Part shown: positions 27,056 to 35,748 of the stretch, in pieces | Numbering within the stretch: position 1 is the stretch's first letter | Layout of the letters: the number at the start of each line of letters is the position of its first letter | Assembly: GCF_024359525.1 (NCBI RefSeq) | Contig: NZ_JAKZEU010000008.1 | Coordinates: 1 to 64,000, forward strand | Source of the DNA: Paracoccus albicereus | GTDB taxonomy: Bacteria > Pseudomonadota > Alphaproteobacteria > Rhodobacterales > Rhodobacteraceae | Direction: 5' to 3' | DNA: 64,000 nt | The notes under the pieces: model-generated | What the model saw: the letters and a program-made list of their open reading frames with translations, nothing else | What the model was told of the DNA's origin: nothing | Databases searched by the model: none | Position numbers and translations under genes: made by a program

Positions 27056-29287
27056 TCACATCTCGCGATCCGGGTTGAAGGCAAGGAGCCGCAACGCGTT
27101 GAGCGTCACCAGCACCGTCGCCCCGGTGTCGGCGAGGATCGCGATCCAGAGTCCGGTGATCCCGAGGACGGTGGTCACGAGGAAGACCGCTTTCAGACCA
27201 AGCGCGATCGCCACGTTCTGGTGGATATTCGTCATGGTGGCGCGGGCGAGCCTGATCTTGCCGGCAACGTCCGTGACCCGGTTGCGCAGGATCGCGGCGT
27301 CGGCGGTCTCGAGTGCCACATCGGTTCCGGATCCCATGGCCACGCCGACATGCGCTGAGGCCAGGGCCGGGGCGTCGTTGATGCCGTCGCCGACCATGAG
27401 GACCCGACCATTCGCCACCATCTCGCGGATTGCGGCGACCTTGTCCTCGGGCATCAGTTCGGCGCGGTGCTCGATTCTCACATGGCCTGCGATCGCGGCG
27501 GCGGTACGGGCATTGTCGCCGGTGAGCATGACCGAGCGGATACCGAGCGTGCGAAGCTGACGCACCGCCTCCGCCGCATCCTCGCGCGGCTCGTCGCGAA
27601 GAGCGATCAGCCCGATCAGTCGGCCCGGTCGGAAGACTGCCACGACGGTCTTGCCCTCTTCTTCGAGACGGGCCGCAATATGGCTGACCTCATCGTTCAT
27701 GACGCCGCTGGTTCCAGCGAACCGTGGCGAGGCTACCCATGCAGGTTCGCCACCGATCACCGCCTCCGCTCCCTTTCCGGGCAGCGCCCTGGCTGCGGAA
27801 GCCGGCAGCGACGGGGCGCCGTCAGCCTGTGCGCGCGCAAGGATCGCCGCCGCCAGCGGGTGGCTCGACCCGGATTCGACTGCGGCGGCCAGCGACAGAA
27901 CCTCAGTCTCCGTCCCGCCGAGGGGGACCACGTCCGTCACCCGGGGACGACCGAGGGTCAGCGTGCCCGTCTTGTCGAACGCAACATCCGTGATCCGGGC
28001 CGCCGCCTCGATGACCGCGCCACCCTTCATCAGCAGACCACGGCGCGAGCCCGAGGAGAGCGCCGAGGCGATGGAGGCCGGCACCGAGATCACGAGGGCG
28101 CAGGGACAGCCGATGAGGAGCAGTGCGAGCGCGCGGTAGATCCAGACATCCCAGGCCTGCGCGAAAGCGAGCGGCGGGACGATGGCGACCAGCAGCGCGA
28201 CCCCGACCACGGCAGGCATGTAGACGCGGCTGAAGCGGTCGATGAAACGCTCGGTCGGTGCGCGGGCACTCTCGGCTTCCTCGACCAGACGGATGATGCG
28301 GGAGATCGTGTTGTCCTCGGCCGCCTTCGTGACCTGCACGCGCAGCGCGGCCTCGGTGTTGATCGAACCTGCGAACACCGCGTCGCCCGGCTCCTTCGGT
28401 TTCGGCACGCTCTCGCCCGTGACCGGGCTCTCGTCCACGCCTGAGATACCGTCGATCACCTCTCCATCTGCAGGGATACGAGCACCAGGACGCACGAGCA
28501 CGATCTGCCCGATCGCAAGCGCCTCGGCGGGCACTTCGCGGGTTCTCCCATCCACTTCCAGCAGCGCCGTCTTCGGCACGAGACTGGCGAGGCTTCGAAT
28601 CCCGTCGCGGGCCTTGTTCGCAGCGACACCTTCAAGCACCTCGCCCATGGCAAAGAGGAACACGACCAGCGCGGCCTCTTCGTCGGCATTGATGAACAGC
28701 GCTCCGGTCGCGGCGATGGTCATCAGCATTTCGATGGTGAAGGGCATGCCCGCATGGGCAGCGCTGAAAGCCCTCCGCGCGATGGGCGCAACCCCGATCA
28801 GCGTCGCGAGGACGAATGCCCAGCGCGCGACTTCGTCCGACGCCAGAAGGTTCACAGCCCAGGCGACGACGAGCAGCAGCCCGGTGCCAATGACAAGACG
28901 CCCCTTCCTAGTCCGATGCCATGGCAGCGAACGCGCGATGGAGCCGCCGGCTACGATGCCTTCGGGAGCGCGCGCGGGCTGGTCTTCGAAGGCGGCACCG
29001 CTGCCGGTGGCAGGACGTCCGCTTTCGGGCAGTACGAAGCCCTTGCGCGCGGGTACAGTCCCTTTCGGAGCGATGCCGTCTCCGACTGACCGGACCACCG
29101 CCTCGACGCGCTCGCGCGTGGTCTGCCCCTCATCTAGCGTGACGCGCAGCCGCTCCGTCATCAGGGCAACCTCGACCTGGCTTACACCCGGCAGACGCTC
29201 GACCGCAGTCCGGACCTTGCCCGCGCAAGCCCCGCAATCCATGCCGGTGACCGTCCACTCGCAACTTGCTCCATCGCTCGTCGTCAT
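27056..29287 (-). CDS. zntA: Zn/Cd/Pb-exporting P1B-type ATPase
   Basis: 743 residues. An N-terminal HMA domain has 'GMDCGACAGK', followed by eight membrane helices, actuator TGES ('SPVTGESVPKPKEPG'), CPC in 'IGCPCALVISVP' (the ZntA-type context), DKTGTLT, and GDGINDAPAL. It exports zinc, cadmium or lead from the cytoplasm. It is divergent from a MerR regulator gene with a dyad operator between them, a normal ZntR-zntA layout. Confidence 0.9.
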   Translation of the reverse strand: MTTSDGASCEWTVTGMDCGACAGKVRTAVERLPGVSQVEVALMTERLRVTLDEGQTTRERVEAVVRSVGDGIAPKGTVPARKGFVLPESGRPATGSGAAFEDQPARAPEGIVAGGSIARSLPWHRTRKGRLVIGTGLLLVVAWAVNLLASDEVARWAFVLATLIGVAPIARRAFSAAHAGMPFTIEMLMTIAATGALFINADEEAALVVFLFAMGEVLEGVAANKARDGIRSLASLVPKTALLEVDGRTREVPAEALAIGQIVLVRPGARIPADGEVIDGISGVDESPVTGESVPKPKEPGDAVFAGSINTEAALRVQVTKAAEDNTISRIIRLVEEAESARAPTERFIDRFSRVYMPAVVGVALLVAIVPPLAFAQAWDVWIYRALALLLIGCPCALVISVPASIASALSSGSRRGLLMKGGAVIEAAARITDVAFDKTGTLTLGRPRVTDVVPLGGTETEVLSLAAAVESGSSHPLAAAILARAQADGAPSLPASAARALPGKGAEAVIGGEPAWVASPRFAGTSGVMNDEVSHIAARLEEEGKTVVAVFRPGRLIGLIALRDEPREDAAEAVRQLRTLGIRSVMLTGDNARTAAAIAGHVRIEHRAELMPEDKVAAIREMVANGRVLMVGDGINDAPALASAHVGVAMGSGTDVALETADAAILRNRVTDVAGKIRLARATMTNIHQNVAIALGLKAVFLVTTVLGITGLWIAILADTGATVLVTLNALRLLAFNPDREM

Positions 29288-29345
29288 CTTGTCCTTCCAC
29301 TCGCAGCACGCGGCTCTTGTTATTCTCGCATCGGAAACCTGAAGT

Positions 29346-29360
29346 CTCTAGCAGCTAGAG
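29346..29360. promoter_or_regulatory. MerR/ZntR-type operator dyad
   Basis: CTCTAGCAGCTAGAG is a 15 bp near-perfect dyad in the 89 bp between the divergent ATPase and MerR genes. MerR-family metal regulators bind such dyads in a long-spaced promoter. Its position suggests control of the ATPase gene and autoregulation. Confidence 0.65.
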
Positions 29361-29376
29361 GTTCAAGAGGCATCTG

Positions 29377-29811
29377 ATGCTCACCATTGGAAAATTGGGC
29401 GACGCGGCCGGGGTGAAGGTGCCGACGATCCGCTACTATGAGCAGATCGGGCTCCTGCCGGAGCCCGAGCGGAGCGCCGGGAACCAGCGGCTCTACGGGA
29501 AGTCCGCGCTGGAACGGCTGGCCTTCATTCGCCACTCCCGCGAGCTAGGGTTTCCGTTGGAGGCGATCCGCGACCTCCTGAGCCTTTCCGACCGACCGGA
29601 CCAGTCGTGTGCAGCCGCCGACATCATTGCGAAGGACCAGCTTGCCGCGGTGGAGGCGCGCATCGCGCGTCTGACGGCGCTGAAGGCGGAGCTGGAGCGG
29701 ATGATTACCCAGTGTGCGCAGGGGACCATCGCCGACTGCCGGATCATCGAGGTGATCGGCGACCATTCACACTGCGCGCAGGACCACAGGACTTCCGAGG
29801 CAGTTGGGTGA
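29377..29811 (+). CDS. MerR-family metal regulator (ZntR/CadR-like)
   Basis: 144 residues. The N-terminal winged HTH starts 'MLTIGKLGDAAGVKVPTIRY', then a dimerisation helix. Cysteines at about residue 77 and in the C-terminal 'CAQGTIADCR' and 'HSHCAQDH' segments are placed like metal ligands of ZntR/CadR proteins. It is divergent from the ATPase and would switch it on with Zn, Cd or Pb. Confidence 0.87.
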   Translation: MLTIGKLGDAAGVKVPTIRYYEQIGLLPEPERSAGNQRLYGKSALERLAFIRHSRELGFPLEAIRDLLSLSDRPDQSCAAADIIAKDQLAAVEARIARLTALKAELERMITQCAQGTIADCRIIEVIGDHSHCAQDHRTSEAVG

Positions 29812-30070
29812 GAGCATTGTCGACTATGGCAATCTATGCCGCCGCGGCTTTGGCCGAACCTGCGGGCTTTTCGACTGATGCTGCAATCGGCTTGTTGGCA
29901 GCTCAGGCGGATCAACAATATCAATGACTTGAAGTGGAGAAGGTTGGAGGTCAGGCCCATTCCCTCCGCCATTCTTCCTTCGTATCGGCCTAATGTTTAA
30001 TATCTTTTCTCCGGCCAGAATTTCTGCGGTAGCAGATGGGTAGCATTTGGCCTGATGAGATAGGGTGATC

Positions 30071-30298
30071 CTACCCTGCGTGACAATATAGGGCGGAGCG
30101 TCTGGCCATTGTAGGGCCTCCTAAAAAAATCCCGACCGTGCCCGACACGGTCGCAAGCTCATTCGACCGATCAGCGGGACCGGCGAGAAGACAGTCGCGC
30201 AGCTGCACCTCCTTCTTGCCGAGCCCTCGCTGGCGCATGTCTTCCAAGACGAGAGCCGCATCATGCGCGTGGAGACTCATCTCGAACTTGACAGTCAT
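30071..30298 (-). CDS. Small hypothetical protein coupled to AlpA-like gene
   Basis: 75 residues; the start overlaps the stop of the AlpA-like gene (TGATG), so they are coupled. The segment 'FEMSLHAHDAALVLEDMRQR' is helical. No family is recognised. It could be the worn end of a phage-type gene; nothing phage-like is left to its left. Confidence 0.45.
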   Translation of the reverse strand: MTVKFEMSLHAHDAALVLEDMRQRGLGKKEVQLRDCLLAGPADRSNELATVSGTVGIFLGGPTMARRSALYCHAG

Positions 30299-30546
30299 CA
30301 ACCGAGATCCGGCGAGAAGGCGTGATCCTCGTATTCCACCTTTGCGAGCTGTTCGATAAAGCCGATCACTTCGCCTTGCACCCAGCGGATCGAGCCAGGC
30401 CCAAGTCGGCGGGGCTGAGGGAAGCTCGGATCAGAGCGCAGCCAGCGGTCGACAGATGCCTCGCTCGCTGCGAGCATCTTGCAGAGTTCATTCTTGTTGA
30501 TAAGGCGCAGGTCTTCACCCGCGACGCGATTGTCTTTCCTCATCAT
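30298..30546 (-). CDS. AlpA-family phage/island regulatory protein
   Basis: 82 residues from the ATG at 30546, with AGAGG just upstream; a much longer in-frame start at 30693 is unlikely. 'LRLINKNELCKMLAASEASV' and 'RWLRSDPSFPQPRRLGPGSI' form the AlpA HTH with a 'RW..GEVIGFIEQ' end. Such regulators turn on integrase or excision genes in P4-like islands. No integrase is found beside it, so this may be a remnant of a second element. Confidence 0.75.
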   Translation of the reverse strand: MMRKDNRVAGEDLRLINKNELCKMLAASEASVDRWLRSDPSFPQPRRLGPGSIRWVQGEVIGFIEQLAKVEYEDHAFSPDLG

Positions 30547-31146
30547 TCCATCCTCTTTCGCCCGACCCAATGCGGGTCGAATACCGGTTGACTCAATCGC
30601 CGTCCGGACGCAGAGAAAGAGGTGTCGAGACTCTCGCTTGTGCGGCTGCCGAAGCGGCGGCTGCGCAGGCGTCTTCCTTCGCAGCACGGACAATATAGCG
30701 ATCAGGGCGTAGAGGCTGAAACGGGAACTGCAGTCTTGCTGTTATGTTCTTGTGGATATCGCTTCCGAGGCCAGCGAACGCTGGTCAAGAAAGAGGCGTC
30801 GGCGAGGGCAGGCTTCACTTGCGCACCGAATAGCAGCACGCCTTGCAGCTTCTTCTCGGACGAGAGCAGAAAGGTAGTCGGATTTCGGTTAAAGAAGCGG
30901 CCCGGCATAAAGCGGGTCCGCTATTGCATCTAACCTGCTGGCCATGTGCGAGCCACCTTGAGCAAAACCCATGCGGTTGCGTTTGGTGATCTCTGGAACG
31001 ACTAGAGACTGATTCGCAATCTTAATTCCAGCTCGGAAAGTGCCGCGTGCCGACATGATCCCTATCGACTCTGGTTTGACTGCACAGAGACGATTTAAGT
31101 CGTGACGTTACCGAAAATACCGGAATTCCGGTTGCCTCGATAATGC
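30547..31146. other. 600 bp with no supported gene; likely island edge
   Basis: AT content is higher than around it and no convincing gene is seen. A minus-strand frame at 30702-30908 is short and unrecognised. A 14 bp palindrome ACCGGAATTCCGGT lies at 31119-31132, just before the truncated aldehyde dehydrogenase, so the accessory DNA probably ends here. Confidence 0.5.
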
Positions 31147-31533
31147 CGGTTCGGCGAGCGGATCGGCAACAACGGCAATTTCTTCGCGCCGACGGTGCTG
31201 GCCGACGTCCCGCTGTCCGCGCGGATCATGCACGAAGAGCCCTTCGGACCGATCGCCGTCGTTAACCGGTTCGGGACGCTCGACGATGCCATCGAGGAAG
31301 CGAACCGGCTGCCCTTCGGTCTTGCATCCTATGCCTTCACCCGCTCTGCCGAAACGATGCAGCGACTGGCGCAAGAGGTCGAGGCGGGCATGATGACGAT
31401 CAACCATATCGGCCTTGCGCTGCCGGAAGTGCCCTTTGGCGGCATCCGCGATTCCGGTTACGGGACCGAGGGCGGGTCCGAGGCGATCGACGCATATATG
31501 GTGACGAAGTTCGTCACGCAGATGGCGGTGTGA
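31147..31533 (+). pseudogene. Aldehyde dehydrogenase, C-terminal fragment
   Basis: The frame reads '[20 protein letters not shown]', '[20 protein letters not shown]' and '[20 protein letters not shown]', the last quarter of an NAD(P)-aldehyde dehydrogenase such as succinate-semialdehyde dehydrogenase. The Rossmann domain and catalytic Cys are missing; homology begins abruptly at about 31147. It appears to be a chromosomal gene cut by the island. Confidence 0.85.
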
Positions 31534-31718
31534 GGGGCGTTTCCTGATAGGCTGCGGTGTGGGCCAATCGGCCCCGCCGCCTCGACCCAGTTTCGCGCTG
31601 ACGTGAGCACGATCAGGGGTGGCGTTGTATCCAACCTGTCGTGCGCAGGCATCGGCGCGCGTTTCGCGGCTTCAGCCTCGTCTTGCGCCATGCGCAGCGC
31701 CAGACACCAAGGTCAGGC

Positions 31719-31850
31719 TTACTTCAGCCCGGACGGCGCGTACCCGTTTTCCCATTCCACCAGCGTGCTGATGCAGCCCTGGGCGCAGGGTCCGGCTTCT
31801 TTGGTGCAAGCTGCCAGAAGGACGACGAGACACAGAGAAAATCGTAACAT
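31719..31850 (-). CDS. Very small lipoprotein
   Basis: 43 residues: a signal 'MLRFSLCLVVLLAAC' with lipobox LAAC, then a short mature part with two more cysteines ('GPCAQGC') and an end at TAA. The lipobox is good but the ribosome binding site is weak. It resembles entericidin-sized lipoproteins in length only. Nothing else is seen between 31534 and 31961. Confidence 0.55.
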   Translation of the reverse strand: MLRFSLCLVVLLAACTKEAGPCAQGCISTLVEWENGYAPSGLK

Positions 31851-31961
31851 GAGACTCAACCTTAAACACTATCCGAGACCTAAGACCTTCGACGCGATCA
31901 GAGAAGCTGTCCTTTTCGGCAACAAATAAGACAAAAGACCAGCGCGGGTCCGGATCAACCT

Positions 31962-32501
31962 TCAGCGGCGCGCCGCATAGACGGCAGCCCAATAAACGGT
32001 CTTTCCATCGGATCCGACCGCGCTGCCGACACCGAAATCGCGCATCTGCGGAATGAGGATATTCTGCAAATGCCCGCTCGATCCATTCCACGCCGCGAAA
32101 GCCTGTGCGGCGCTATATGGTCCCGCGGCGATATTTTCCGCGGTCACCCGCGGAGCGTAGCCAAGCTTTTTGACACGTGCCGACGGTCCCGAGGTGGAAC
32201 TGCCGGTATGGGTCATGATGCCCCGCTCGGCCATGTCGCAGGCATGGGCGGCCGCGGCGCGCGCCAGGGCGCCATCTGCCTTGACCGAGGGAAGGCCGGC
32301 GCTGGACCGTGCCCGGTTCGTGGCCTGAACGCCCATTGCCTGTTCGGCCGAATTCGGACCGAAACATTGCGCTTTGCCGGGGGGCGACGCCTTGACGTCG
32401 TGCGGGCCGGTATCCCGATTAGGCGTCACCGTCGATGAACAACTGGCTGCAACTGAAAGGAATGCGCAGGCAGTAAATGCCCTGAAAATGCCTTGATTCA
32501 T
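31962..32501 (-). CDS. CAP-domain (SCP/PR-1) lipoprotein
   Basis: About 179 residues from the ATG at 32501, with AAGGAGAG upstream. A lipoprotein signal ends in AASC. The CAP domain has 'NRARSSAGLPSVKADGALAR', 'AAAAHACDMAERGIMTHTGS' and 'GHLQNILIPQMRDFGVGSAV', including the conserved His/Glu pocket. It is an extracytoplasmic protein of uncertain function. Confidence 0.82.
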   Translation of the reverse strand: MNQGIFRAFTACAFLSVAASCSSTVTPNRDTGPHDVKASPPGKAQCFGPNSAEQAMGVQATNRARSSAGLPSVKADGALARAAAAHACDMAERGIMTHTGSSTSGPSARVKKLGYAPRVTAENIAAGPYSAAQAFAAWNGSSGHLQNILIPQMRDFGVGSAVGSDGKTVYWAAVYAARR

Positions 32502-32643
32502 TAAACCGCTCTCCTTGATACCATTAATCATGGAGCAGCATTCAAGCTGACACAACCAAAGATTGTGCCGGGTCGCCGTTGATAAATCGCATGTCAGCGT
32601 GTGTCGGTGGCTTCAGCGCGCCCGACGGGGGCGCACCGCAGGC

Positions 32644-34140
32644 TTACTCCTTGACCGCTTCCCGCGCGCCCCGCCGGTTCTGCATCACCGCGACGACGAC
32701 CGATAGGACAGCCAGAGCCAGCAGCGTGGCCGAGATCGGGCGCGTCACGAATGTCAGCCAACTGTCGTCCAGTTCAAGCGCACGGAACAACTGAGCCTCG
32801 AAGTTTTCGCCAAGCACGACACCCAGGATCAGCGGCGTCAGCGGCACACCGGCCTTCCACAGCAGGTAGCCGACGACGCCGAACCCGAAGAGCACCCAGA
32901 CATCGAAGAGGTTGTTGTTCAGCGCAAAGGAACCGACCGCGCAGAGAACCAGGACGACGGGTGCAAGGATCCGCTGCGGGATCAGCGAGATCTTTGCGAA
33001 CCAGCGCACAAGTGCGAAGTTGGCAAGGACCATGACCACCGCCGCGACCAGCAGGCTGACATAGATCGAGCCGACGAGCACCGCGTTCTCCTCGAACATC
33101 AGCGGGCCGGGATTGATGCCGTGCAGGATCAGGACACCCATCATGATTGCCATCGGCAGGTCGCCGGGGATCCCAAGCGCCAGTGTCGGGATGAACGCCC
33201 CGCCCGCAACAGCGCTGTTCGAGGCCTCGGACGCGACGATGCCGCCGGGGATGCCGGTTCCGAATTCCTCCGGCCGGCGGGCCATCTTCTTGGCCTGATC
33301 GTAGCTGACGAAATTCGCGACCGTCCCGCCGGTGCCGGGCAGGGCGCCGACAAGGGCGCCGATCAGCGAAGAGCGCAGGATGTTGAACTTCTGCCCCGCC
33401 ATGTCGCGCAAGATCAGACCATAAGGAATGCTGACGCTTCGGTTCACCGGGTCGTTTGCGGGTCCCGACGGCTTTTCCTCGAGGTTGCCCAAAAGCTGCG
33501 AGAAGGCGAACACGCCGACCAGAACGGGCAGGACCTGAAGGCCGGATTCGAGGCTGGTGAAGCCGAAATCGAAGCGCAGGTTGCTGTTGCGGTCGTAGCC
33601 GACGGTGGTGACCAGCAGGCCCAGGCCGGCCGCGATCAGGCCCTTCAGCATGGCACCGGCGGACAGGCTTGCCACAAGGGTCAGGGCAAAGACGATCAGG
33701 GCGGTGATCTCCCACGGGCGGAAGTTCATGCTGAACTGCGCGATGAGCGGCCCCAGAACGACAAGCAGCGCGACGCTGATGATCGTGCCGAAGAACGATG
33801 CGAGAATGCCGATGCCCAAGGCACGTCCCGGCTCGCCCTTCTGCGCCATGGGGTAGCCGTCATAGACCGTGGTGATGGAGGAGGGCGTCCCCGGAATGCC
33901 AAGCATGACCCCGCTGACAAGACCGCCGGAATAGCCGCCGACGAAGACGCCCACCATCAGCGAAACGCCGGCGACCGGGTCCATCGCGAAGGTGAAGGGA
34001 AAGACCACAAGGATGGCCATCGTGACGGTGAAGCCGGGGATCGATCCCCCGATGATGCCAAGCACGACGCCCAGTGCGATCAACCCGATCACATGAAGCG
34101 ACATGACCTGACCAAAGGCTTCGAGGAAGAATTGGGGCAT
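32644..34140 (-). CDS. tctA: TTT transporter large membrane subunit (TctA), set 1
   Basis: 498 residues, about 11-12 membrane helices, with the TctA signatures 'IGGSIPGFTVTMAILVVFPF' and 'GMLKGL/LPGTGGTVANFVSY'-type loops. It forms the carboxylate/Na+ or H+ symport channel with TctB, fed by the periplasmic binding protein TctC. It is the last gene of a leftward operon C-B-A. The substrate is unknown. Confidence 0.93.
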   Translation of the reverse strand: MPQFFLEAFGQVMSLHVIGLIALGVVLGIIGGSIPGFTVTMAILVVFPFTFAMDPVAGVSLMVGVFVGGYSGGLVSGVMLGIPGTPSSITTVYDGYPMAQKGEPGRALGIGILASFFGTIISVALLVVLGPLIAQFSMNFRPWEITALIVFALTLVASLSAGAMLKGLIAAGLGLLVTTVGYDRNSNLRFDFGFTSLESGLQVLPVLVGVFAFSQLLGNLEEKPSGPANDPVNRSVSIPYGLILRDMAGQKFNILRSSLIGALVGALPGTGGTVANFVSYDQAKKMARRPEEFGTGIPGGIVASEASNSAVAGGAFIPTLALGIPGDLPMAIMMGVLILHGINPGPLMFEENAVLVGSIYVSLLVAAVVMVLANFALVRWFAKISLIPQRILAPVVLVLCAVGSFALNNNLFDVWVLFGFGVVGYLLWKAGVPLTPLILGVVLGENFEAQLFRALELDDSWLTFVTRPISATLLALAVLSVVVAVMQNRRGAREAVKE

Positions 34141-34177
34141 GGTTGGATCGCCTCCGCGCGGATTGACTGGCGCGCCC

Positions 34178-34648
34178 TCAGGGCAGCCGGATGGACAGGA
34201 TGTTTTCGAAGACGAAGAAGACGATCAGCGGCACCGCGATGACCAGGATCAGGCTCACCAGGGCGATGCGCCTGCTGGAAAATCCGGACAGCAGCAGGAA
34301 GGACAGGATCAGAAAGCCCATCGTCGCCAGCAGATAGCCGGTGACCGGCATCATCGCGACATAGGCCGCGAACACCAGGAAAAGCGCCGGCACCCGCGGG
34401 TTGGTTCTGACGAACGCGACAAGGGCGGGGATCATCGCCGTCTGCACCGGGGCGGACGGAAGAAAGCTACGGATCAGAAGCAGAACGGCAAGCAGGCCGA
34501 CGACGCCCAGCAGAAGGCGCGGATAGAACGCCGAGCCGTAGGGTTGCCAGCTTGTGGCAGGGCGAATGTCGAGCGACGCGACATACATCGTCGCCACCAG
34601 CGCCAGAACCGCCAATGCGAAGGCGCGGTCTTTGGTCAGGGTGAACAT
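34178..34648 (-). CDS. tctB: TTT transporter small membrane subunit (TctB), set 1
   Basis: 156 residues with four hydrophobic helices, the normal TctB plan. It starts 'MFTLTKDRAFALAVLALVAT'. It lies between tctC and tctA of the same operon, 37 bp ahead of tctA. Confidence 0.87.
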   Translation of the reverse strand: MFTLTKDRAFALAVLALVATMYVASLDIRPATSWQPYGSAFYPRLLLGVVGLLAVLLLIRSFLPSAPVQTAMIPALVAFVRTNPRVPALFLVFAAYVAMMPVTGYLLATMGFLILSFLLLSGFSSRRIALVSLILVIAVPLIVFFVFENILSIRLP

Positions 34649-34678
34649 CGGCAGCTTTCCGTTTTCAGAACAGGGTCA

Positions 34679-34703
34679 GGTGGGGCGGTCGGACCGCCCC
34701 ACC
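34679..34703 (-). other. GC-rich hairpin between tctC and tctB, set 1
   Basis: GGTGGGGCGGTC and GACCGCCCCACC form a perfect 12 bp inverted repeat with a 1 bp centre, 8 bp after the tctC stop. No T-run. It can stabilise the tctC message or limit reading into tctB. Hairpins at the same place are found in the other two TTT operons. Confidence 0.7.
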
Positions 34704-34710
34704 AACGTCA

Positions 34711-35688
34711 TCAGTTTTCGAACTCGATGCCCTCGGCCGCAGCCGCCAGCGCCGTCTCGTTCTCGTCGAGGAAGGCTTCGTAATCGTCGCCCGCAAGGAA
34801 GCGGACATTCGTGCCGAATTCGTTTTCGATGCGGCTGCGAAGCTCTTCGTTTTCCAGCGCCTTTTCAAAGGCGGCGGCGATCGCGTCGATATGTTCCTGC
34901 GGCGTGCCTTTCGGTGCGAAGATGCCGCGGCTTGTCGCGTGGTCGAATTCCAGACCCATCTCGCGCAGCGTCGGCGTCTCGCTTAGTGCCGCAAGCCGCT
35001 CGTCATTGGCGACGCCCAACGGTTTCAGCGCACCGGATTCGAAATGCGAACCGGCGGAAGGCAGGTTGAACATGCCGAAATCGACCTCTTGCGCCAGCAG
35101 GCCCGACACCTGTTCGCCCGTATCGGGATAGCCGACCAGCCGAACATCGGCCATGTCGATCCCCGCCTCGTCGAAGAACTGCGCCCAGAAGAAGTGATCC
35201 GTCGAACTCGGGATGATGCTGAACCGCACGTCACCCGGATTCTCGGCGACATAGGCCGCGATCTCATCGGCGCTGTTGACCGGATGCTCTGCATTGGCGG
35301 TCGGAATGTTGATCGTCTGCGTCAGCAGCGCGACCTGCTCGAAATCGTCATAGGAATAATCGACCATTCCCGCCAGGCTGGACAGCGCGATCGTGTCATG
35401 GCTGCCAAGGATCGTGTAGCCGTCCGGCTCTGCCTCCAGGACATGACGTGACCCCCGCGTTGCGCCCGCACCGGCCATGTTGACCGGCACGATCGTCGTC
35501 CCGAGATGCTGTTCGGCTTCCGCCGCGATCAGCCGGAAGATGATGTCGGTCGCGCCGCCTGGCCCGAACGGGATGATCAGCTGGATTTCCTGTTCCGGAA
35601 AGGATTGCGCGCGCGCCTCGCTGGCCGGCCCGCCTGCCAATCCCACCGCGATCATCGCCGCGGCGGCGAAAGGGGTTCCCTTAAGCAT
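34711..35688 (-). CDS. tctC: TTT periplasmic binding protein (TctC), set 1
   Basis: 325 residues from the ATG at 35688, chosen for AAGGAGAG 7 nt upstream. A signal peptide ends 'ASEARAQ'. The Bug/TctC fold is shown by 'IQLIIPFGPGGATDIIFRLI' and 'AGAGATRGSRHVLEAEPDGY'. It captures a carboxylate in the periplasm and delivers it to TctAB. Confidence 0.9.
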   Translation of the reverse strand: MLKGTPFAAAAMIAVGLAGGPASEARAQSFPEQEIQLIIPFGPGGATDIIFRLIAAEAEQHLGTTIVPVNMAGAGATRGSRHVLEAEPDGYTILGSHDTIALSSLAGMVDYSYDDFEQVALLTQTINIPTANAEHPVNSADEIAAYVAENPGDVRFSIIPSSTDHFFWAQFFDEAGIDMADVRLVGYPDTGEQVSGLLAQEVDFGMFNLPSAGSHFESGALKPLGVANDERLAALSETPTLREMGLEFDHATSRGIFAPKGTPQEHIDAIAAAFEKALENEELRSRIENEFGTNVRFLAGDDYEAFLDENETALAAAAEGIEFEN

Positions 35689-35748
35689 GTCGTGTCTCTC
35701 CTTGTTGGTTTGCTCCGCGCTCATTGGCTGTGCGACTGTCGCGGACGA

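Noticed and set aside
30702-30908. 68-residue minus-strand frame ('NRNPTTFLLSSEKKLQGVLL')
   Set aside because: No recognised family, no good ribosome site, and it is surrounded by non-coding DNA; left as unproven.
30547-31146. tRNA gene or integrase attachment site at the island edge
   Set aside because: No cloverleaf or TPsiC-type sequence and no integrase gene could be found on either strand.
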